A DNA stretch of 56,141 bases, taken from Chloroflexota bacterium. Its GTDB lineage: Bacteria; Chloroflexota; Anaerolineae; Anaerolineales; Villigracilaceae. The stretch lies in contig QMIW01000016.1 of NCBI GenBank assembly GCA_024434165.1, positions 1 through 56,141 on the forward strand. Reading direction: 5' to 3'. A model generated the notes under the pieces. That model did no database searches, was not told the DNA's origin, and saw only the letters and a list, made by a program, of their open reading frames with translations. The number at the start of each line of letters is the position of its first letter. Positions within the stretch are counted from its first letter, which is position 1. Below are positions 51,442 through 56,141 of the stretch, piece by piece. The translations under genes were made by a program, and so were the position numbers.

Positions 51442-51832
51442 TGGGCATGAACTCAGGCGGCTCGCCGCCGTAACAACGGGAGCAAGTGCCGCCACGCGAC
51501 GCCCTCTGACTTCATATAAACTCAAATTGCCCCTTGCGCCGTCCCCGGCGGCGGCGTGAGCGTTGTCATGTACGGTAGAGAAACTGACAATAAAAACGGC
51601 TGGATTTCGCTATACTCTGGCGGCATTCCCTACGCGCGAGATGAATCTTGGGCAGTGGCTTTGAGTAAATGATGTGGCAGCGAGATACTATCTCGCTCAA
51701 CGGTCACCGTCATTTATTTCGACCCAACACCGAATCTTGCAATACGGATTGATTAAACGCATGAGACGCCCTTACGGGCGTCCCAGCGGTTGGATGGGGA
51801 AGAGGATCGAGAAACCTTGTCTGCGGCAAGGA
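51442..51832. other. Gene-free stretch with short palindromes
   Basis: 391 nt without a convincing gene. It contains AGATGAATCT and GCGAGATACTATCTCGCT (51635-51698), a loose copy of the double-palindrome family, and GACGCCC-TTAC-GGGCGTC (51765-51782), a hairpin that may end the minus-strand membrane protein gene. TATACT at ~51610 could be a promoter but no gene follows. Confidence 0.5.
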
Positions 51833-52576
51833 TTATCTCCGAACGGAGGAATTGTCGTTCTTGCTCATGGCTGCCATGCCCACTGGGTGATAGGTCGGTT
51901 CGGGGCGGTTGACAGGGTAATTCACTGGGACAGGACGCGGTTTGGGAACCGGGCGCGGATAGTTCACGGGTGGATTCACTTCCTGGCGGGGAGCAGGCTG
52001 CGAGGTCCGGGGTTGAGGCGCAGGGTAAACCGGTTCGTTGCGATAAGTCGTCTGCCGGTTGTACACATCTGCAAGGGTGAAGAGGCGTTCGCCAGCCACG
52101 GAGAATGTTCCAATCAACAGCACGCGAATCAGCCAGACCATCGAAGCGACAAAGATCGGCACGATTTTGGTCATTGCCGCCTGACCGAGCAATATGCCGC
52201 CCTGGGCGTTGTGGGTTTGGATGGCGATCGAAACGCCCCACCAGGTGAGAATGGCGTTGAACCCGGCGGCGAGCAGCCACGCACCAAAGAGATAGTAGAC
52301 CTCGACCGGTTCGTCGCGCCCCTGCTCGGGAGTGAAGAGGCGGGCGATGCCGGCAAAGTCAATGGTGCAGAAGGCAAAGGCGAGGATGGACGACCAGTAG
52401 ACCCCGCCAAACTTAAGATCGCCGAGCACGTCGCGCAACGCGAAGGACGTGGTGCCGTAATTGAAGACCTCAAAAGCGAGCAGGGCGCAGAGAAGAATGC
52501 CGCCGAAGATCGCGCCGCGCTTGAGCGAGACGTTCTTGAGGAACGGTATCAGTTGGATGCGGAAGGAACGGTTCAT
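51833..52576 (-). CDS. Membrane protein with proline-rich tail, unknown
   Basis: A 247-residue protein with four or five predicted membrane spans in the first ~170 residues (GAIFGGILLCALLAFEVF, GVYWSSILAFAFCTIDFAGI, YYLFGAWLLAAGFNAILTWWG, MVWLIRVLLIG). Residues ~185-235 are a Pro/Val/Arg/Asn-rich tail (NPPVNYPRPVPKPRPVPVNY) likely disordered. The start has AAGGAG at normal distance. No family is recognised. The tail resembles those of Chloroflexi envelope proteins, but nothing can be said about function. Confidence 0.7.
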   Translation of the reverse strand: MNRSFRIQLIPFLKNVSLKRGAIFGGILLCALLAFEVFNYGTTSFALRDVLGDLKFGGVYWSSILAFAFCTIDFAGIARLFTPEQGRDEPVEVYYLFGAWLLAAGFNAILTWWGVSIAIQTHNAQGGILLGQAAMTKIVPIFVASMVWLIRVLLIGTFSVAGERLFTLADVYNRQTTYRNEPVYPAPQPRTSQPAPRQEVNPPVNYPRPVPKPRPVPVNYPVNRPEPTYHPVGMAAMSKNDNSSVRR

Positions 52577-52698
52577 GGGAATACTCCTTTATGGAACCAA
52601 AAGGGGGACAGGGAACTCTTCTTAAATATAGAACTTTTGTTCTAATTTGTCAAGTTAAATTAATTGCAGAAAAGTTGTCGAATTCCCCCGCTAAAGCA

Positions 52699-52729
52699 GA
52701 CCTCCGAAACCTTGCAGGTTTCGGAGGTC
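52699..52729. terminator. 13-bp perfect hairpin between two minus-strand genes
   Basis: GACCTCCGAAACC-TTGCA-GGTTTCGGAGGTC, followed on the plus strand by TTGTT and on the minus strand by TGCTTTAGC. It most likely ends the zinc-peptidase transcript (stop at 52743) and separates it from the membrane protein gene, though its T run is weak. Confidence 0.65.
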
Positions 52730-52742
52730 TTGTTGCTCATAT

Positions 52743-53435
52743 TCAATCGCGGCTTCTGCCGCTGATGAGCGAAACGTAATACAGCAATTGCAGGATGGCG
52801 GTGACGAGACCCGCCACATAGGTCAATGCGGCGGCGTTGAGCACGGCATTGACTCCGCGCTGCTCCTCTTCGGTCTGGATGATGCCGCTTTCAGCGAGCA
52901 GGCGTTTGGCGCGGGCAGAGGCGTCGAATTCCACCGGCAGAGTGGCAAGCGCAAAGACCGCGCCGCCGGAGAAGACCAGCACGCCCAGCCAGGCAACTTG
53001 CATCCATTGCAGGAACAAGCCGATCATGATGAGAATCCAGCCGAGGTTCGAGCCGATGTTGACCAGCGGCACGAGCGCGGCGCGGAAGCGCAGGGGGAAG
53101 TATTCCTCGGCGTCCTGCTGGGCGTGACCCAGTTCGTGCGCGGCAATCGCCAGCGAAGCGACCGAAGCGCCGTTCGCCACGCCGGGCGAGAGGAAGAGCG
53201 TTTTGTTGCGCGGGTCGTAGTGGTCGGTCAGTTCGCCGGGTGTGCCTTGAATTTGCACGCCGTACAACCCGCTGGTGGAGATCAACCGCCGCGCGGCATC
53301 GTAACCGGTCATGCGGCTGCGCGCCGGCATGCGGCTCCATTTGCCGTATGCCGCCTTCACATACCACGATGTAATCGCCATGAGGATGAAGGCGGGAATC
53401 ATGTAAACCAGGTACATGGGGTCAAAGAAAAGCAT
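52743..53435 (-). CDS. YugP-type membrane zinc peptidase
   Basis: A 230-residue protein with one membrane span near the N-terminus and three in the C-terminal half. AIAAHELGHAQQDAEEYFPL holds the HExxH-type motif (HELGH) of the Zn_peptidase_2 (YugP) family. Adjacent QIQGTPGELTDHYDPRNKTL and LSPGVANGASVASLAI are typical of that family. GGAGG with good spacing precedes the ATG. The substrate is unknown. It lies between a membrane protein and an S41 protease, so a role in envelope proteolysis is plausible. Confidence 0.88.
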   Translation of the reverse strand: MLFFDPMYLVYMIPAFILMAITSWYVKAAYGKWSRMPARSRMTGYDAARRLISTSGLYGVQIQGTPGELTDHYDPRNKTLFLSPGVANGASVASLAIAAHELGHAQQDAEEYFPLRFRAALVPLVNIGSNLGWILIMIGLFLQWMQVAWLGVLVFSGGAVFALATLPVEFDASARAKRLLAESGIIQTEEEQRGVNAVLNAAALTYVAGLVTAILQLLYYVSLISGRSRD

Positions 53436-53450
53436 TTCGTCCTCCTTTCC

Positions 53451-54710
53451 TTACTGTCCGATCATTTCCAAAAGGATTTTCACTGCTTCGTCCAATTGCG
53501 GGTCTCTGCCTGCCTGGCGGTCTTCGGGGGTCAGTTCCACCGGGTAATCGGGGGTAAGCCCGATGTCGTGAATGGTCTTCTCGTTGGGCGTAAGCCACTT
53601 GGCGATGGTCACGCGCACCGCGCCGTTGTCGCCGCTGAGCGGAATCCAGTTTTGGACGGAGCCTTTGCCGTAGGAGACCGTGCCAACCAGTTTTGCGCGT
53701 CCCAGGTCTTGAAGCGCGCCCGCCACAATCTCGGACGCGGAAGCGGAGCCTTCGTTAATCAGCACCAGCATCGGGAGGGCCGGGTCGGTCGCCACGCCGC
53801 CGGGGATGACTTCGTAGGTGGTGCGGTCGCCGCTGCCATACTGCTCGTACAACACCACACCTTCGTCCACAAACTGGGAGGTTACTTCCACTGCGGTTTG
53901 CAGGTAGCCGCCGCCGTTGTTGCGCAGGTCGAGAATGATGCCCTTCGGGTTCTGCGCCATCAACTCGGTCAGCGCGGCTTTCAGTTCAGGCATGGTGCGC
54001 GAGCCGAACGTGGTGACCTGGATGTAGGCGATGCCGCCATCGAGCATCTCTCCGGTGGCGGAGGCGATGGTGATCCTGGCGCGCACGATTTCGAACTCGA
54101 GCAGCTCCTCTTCATTCTCGCGCAAAACCGTCAGGCGGACGGTGGTGCCCGCCGGTCCCAGCACTTTGAGGCGGACGAGTTCGGCGTCAACGCCGGTCAT
54201 ATCTTCGCCGTCAATGGCAACAATCTGATCGCCGGGCAGGAGTCCGGCTTTCTCCGCGGGCGAGCCGGGGATGGGGCTGGTAATGGTCAGGTATTCCGTC
54301 GTCGTATCCACATACGCGCCAATGCCTTCGTATTCGCCTTCCAGGCTGGCATTGGCTTGCTTGTAATCTTCGGGGTCCATGTACGAGGAGTGCTGGTCGC
54401 CGAGGGCTTCCATCATGCCGCGGATCGCGCCGCGCATGAGCGCCAGATCGTCCACGGGTTGGTCCACATAATTCTCGTGGACGATGTTCCACGCCTCCCA
54501 AAACGGCGCGAAGAGAGCCTGCATTTCCTCGGGGGTCGCCGCCTGTTGTTCGGGCGCAGCGGTGACCGGCACAGGCGGGGCGGGATCTTCGAACCCAAGC
54601 ACACTGCCAAACGACAGGGTGTGTCCTGTCACAAAACCGCCGGCAAAGGAGCCGAGCGCCACAACCACAACCACCAGGACCAGCAGGATGGTCTTTAAAG
54701 TCTTATCCAC
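53451..54710 (-). CDS. S41 C-terminal processing peptidase with PDZ domain
   Basis: A 419-residue protease. A membrane anchor or signal segment (ILLVLVVVVVALGSFAGGF) precedes a helical region and a PDZ domain (SPIPGSPAEKAGLLPGDQIVAIDG). The catalytic domain has GGGYLQTAVEVTSQF, the serine in INEGSASASEIVAGAL and the Lys in GTVSYGKGSVQ. Such CtpA-type enzymes trim the C-termini of secreted proteins. The start is GTG at 54710 with GGAGG upstream. It is followed by the YugP-type peptidase gene 16 nt downstream, so they may be co-transcribed. Confidence 0.93.
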   Translation of the reverse strand: MDKTLKTILLVLVVVVVALGSFAGGFVTGHTLSFGSVLGFEDPAPPVPVTAAPEQQAATPEEMQALFAPFWEAWNIVHENYVDQPVDDLALMRGAIRGMMEALGDQHSSYMDPEDYKQANASLEGEYEGIGAYVDTTTEYLTITSPIPGSPAEKAGLLPGDQIVAIDGEDMTGVDAELVRLKVLGPAGTTVRLTVLRENEEELLEFEIVRARITIASATGEMLDGGIAYIQVTTFGSRTMPELKAALTELMAQNPKGIILDLRNNGGGYLQTAVEVTSQFVDEGVVLYEQYGSGDRTTYEVIPGGVATDPALPMLVLINEGSASASEIVAGALQDLGRAKLVGTVSYGKGSVQNWIPLSGDNGAVRVTIAKWLTPNEKTIHDIGLTPDYPVELTPEDRQAGRDPQLDEAVKILLEMIGQ

Positions 54711-54809
54711 GGATAGCCTCCAATTCTGGCTTTAAGTACGCAAAAAGATACCATTCGGTTATTAAAGGTTGCTGAATTAATCGTACGATTTCCGTAAGAA
54801 TCGTTTCGT

Positions 54810-55052
54810 TTATTCGGAGTCCTCACTCGAATTATTCTTACCCCCGGTCAACTCCTCCATTGTACGGCGCAGTTCGTCCATGGGGTCTTCCTTTTTCCTT
54901 TGAGGCGCGTTCATGGATTTGATCATCGTCTCCAGGAAGCCCTTGCCGCCGGGGCGGGCTGCGCCGCGTACGACGGCGTACATGACAAGGTTCGAGCCGA
55001 GGACCAACAGGATGAAGATGAGCGCGCCGATGAGGATTTTGTTCTCTTCCAT
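54810..55052 (-). CDS. Small membrane protein
   Basis: An 80-residue protein from the ATG at 55052 (MEENKILIGALIFILLVLGS). One N-terminal span is followed by RGAARPGGKGFLETMIKSMN and a charged tail (QRKKEDPMDELRRTMEELTGG). The last part is a predicted amphipathic helix. It overlaps nothing and begins two bases after the stop of the HAD gene upstream, so it is translated with it. No family is recognised. A short AACGATT/AATCGT hairpin follows (~54781-54806). Confidence 0.65.
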   Translation of the reverse strand: MEENKILIGALIFILLVLGSNLVMYAVVRGAARPGGKGFLETMIKSMNAPQRKKEDPMDELRRTMEELTGGKNNSSEDSE

Positions 55053-55054
55053 TT

Positions 55055-55690
55055 TTACCGCCTTTCCAAAATCCCCTTCAAATCGTTCCAATCCAACAAA
55101 TGCGCGTCGGCGTCGCCGTCGGCAAAGGAGGCGTTGTACAAAATGCTGAACAAGCCCGCCTGCCGCGCGGCGCGCGTGGTGCGGTGGATGTCGTCAATCA
55201 TCACGCACTTCGAGGGGTCGGTCTCCCCGGCGAGCCGCATCGCAATCTGGAACGACTCGGGCATCGGTTTGCAATATGGCGCGATGGCGTTCACGTCCAC
55301 GATGGTATCGAAGAGGTCGTTCAGGTCGAGCGCGGTCAACACTCTTCGGGCGTGGCGGACGTCTGCGTTTGTAAAGATCAGGTTGCGGGTCGGGAGCGAA
55401 GCGATGATCGAGCGCAGGAGCGGGTTCGGGGTCAGGTAATCCTTCAAGGGCAGGTCATGCACAAAGGCGAGGAAATCCTCCATATCAATTTCGTGGTTTG
55501 CCTGCAAGCCGCGCAGGGTGGTGCCGTATTGCAAAAAATATTTTTCGCGGATGCGGGGAATCTGGTCCTCAGGGAAGCCCATGCGTTCGCGCATGTAGAT
55601 GTTCATGCGCTCCTTGATGGCGTGCCATAAGCCGGTGCTGGATGGATAGAGCGTGTCGTCGAGGTCGAAGAAAACGGTGGTAAATCGCAT
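55055..55690 (-). CDS. HAD hydrolase, pyrimidine 5'-nucleotidase-like
   Basis: A 211-residue HAD enzyme. Motif I is [12 protein letters not shown], motif [17 protein letters not shown], motif III Lys in YCKPMPESF, motif [20 protein letters not shown]. The order and FxDxDDTLYP… opening match the SDT1/YjjG pyrimidine 5'-nucleotidases, which dephosphorylate UMP/CMP or damaged nucleotides; this is inference from family. A TATAAT box lies six bases before the ATG, shared in a symmetric layout with mutL. Confidence 0.9.
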   Translation of the reverse strand: MRFTTVFFDLDDTLYPSSTGLWHAIKERMNIYMRERMGFPEDQIPRIREKYFLQYGTTLRGLQANHEIDMEDFLAFVHDLPLKDYLTPNPLLRSIIASLPTRNLIFTNADVRHARRVLTALDLNDLFDTIVDVNAIAPYCKPMPESFQIAMRLAGETDPSKCVMIDDIHRTTRAARQAGLFSILYNASFADGDADAHLLDWNDLKGILERR

Positions 55691-55696
55691 TTGATG

Positions 55697-55704
55697 ATTA
55701 TAAT
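55697..55704. promoter_or_regulatory. Symmetric divergent promoter shared by the HAD gene and mutL
   Basis: The palindrome ATTATAAT contains TATAAT on both strands. The HAD start codon lies six bases to the left (TTGATG, then CAT of the reverse ATG) and the mutL ATG six bases to the right (CGTGCC). Neither gene has a Shine-Dalgarno sequence. Confidence 0.7.
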
Positions 55705-55710
55705 CGTGCC

Positions 55711-56141
55711 ATGCCCATTCGATTGCTCGCGCCCGAAGTCTCTTCGCAAATCGCCGCCGGTGAGGTGGTGGAACGTCCCGCCTCGGTGGTCAAAGAGTTG
55801 GCTGAAAATTCGCTGGATGCGGGCGCGAAGAACATTTCCATCTCGATTGCGGATGCAGGGCGGACTCTGATCGAAGTGGCGGATGACGGACATGGGATTC
55901 CCGCCGATGAATTGGAACTTGCCGCCTCGCGTCATGCGACCTCGAAACTGGTTCGCTCCGACGATCTTTTTCACATCGTGACGCTGGGTTTCCGCGGCGA
56001 GGCACTTGCCTCGATCGGCTCGGTCTCGCAGATGACGATCACTTCGCGCGCGGCATCCGCAAAGGAAGGCGCGCGTTTGCGGGTGAACGGCGGGATTTCT
56101 GAGAAGGTCGAAAAGGTCGGCGCGCCGGTGGGAACGGTGGT
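55711..56141 (+). CDS. mutL: DNA mismatch repair protein MutL, N-terminal part
   Basis: The first 143 codons of mutL before the window edge. [21 protein letters not shown] is the conserved start, [15 protein letters not shown] the catalytic Glu and Asn region, ADDGHGIP motif II, and [20 protein letters not shown] followed by [13 protein letters not shown] motif III of the GHKL ATPase. It couples mismatch recognition to strand excision. The start codon follows TATAAT by six bases. The C-terminal endonuclease/dimerisation domain lies outside the window. Confidence 0.96.
   Translation, partial: MPIRLLAPEVSSQIAAGEVVERPASVVKELAENSLDAGAKNISISIADAGRTLIEVADDGHGIPADELELAASRHATSKLVRSDDLFHIVTLGFRGEALASIGSVSQMTITSRAASAKEGARLRVNGGISEKVEKVGAPVGTV

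Overview
The window looks like a piece of a Chloroflexota chromosome, most likely an Anaerolineae-type organism. This is inferred from gene content, not verified. The clues are moderately high GC, a greatly enlarged SecA, a family-39 glycosyltransferase, an NDUFA9-like reductase, a YugP-type zinc peptidase, a sortase-bearing cell-surface protein, and many small palindromic repeats. Housekeeping genes include lepA, an aconitase, adenosine deaminase, secA, ettA, rnz, pfkA, folP, tRNA-Val(TAC), an S41 protease and the start of mutL. The genes are mostly short operons with no single theme.

Layout. 1-7436: surface glycan and membrane genes on the minus strand (GT39 cut by the window edge, two methyltransferases, GT4, MscS channel, CDP-sugar epimerase) interrupted by two toxin-antitoxin modules (a frameshifted HEPN/MNT pair and a VapBC-like pair). 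7566-14230: rhomboid protease, flippase-like membrane protein, lepA, an unknown membrane protein and a large SPFH protein. 15070-19287: an ABC exporter plus a NarL-type two-component system, lying between the intact aconitase and a relic of a second aconitase 3' end. 19313-27359: aconitase, adenosine deaminase, secA. 27360-31110: a repeat-rich, decaying accessory zone with a Fic protein, two broken DUF559 genes and an AbiE-like winged-helix/nucleotidyltransferase pair. 31114-35868: a strikingly AT-rich island with a candidate Mrr-like nuclease, a zinc-ribbon partner, a GAF membrane protein, a HAD phosphatase and thymidine kinase. 36139-40830: ettA followed by a sortase/beta-helix fusion and two further relics of ettA 3' ends. 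40963-56141: rnz-pfkA, a class A PBP whose catalytic motifs are all lost, folP, tRNA-Val, a reductase-acetyltransferase pair, peptidases, a HAD enzyme and mutL.

The most unusual signals are: (1) repeated duplication of gene 3' ends (aconitase, ettA twice, tRNA-Val), with cargo genes between the copies in two of the cases; (2) a ~36-nt repeat family whose CTAG ends supply the stop codons of four genes; (3) in-frame GC-rich palindromes inside acnA, secA and the PBP gene; (4) a pseudo-enzyme PBP; (5) a beta-helix protein carrying an LPDTG motif and its own sortase domain; (6) the AT-rich nuclease/zinc-ribbon island; (7) TATAAT boxes 6-7 nt from start codons, including a symmetric promoter shared by a HAD gene and mutL.

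All functional assignments come from reading the sequence and knowledge of the families. No database search was run.
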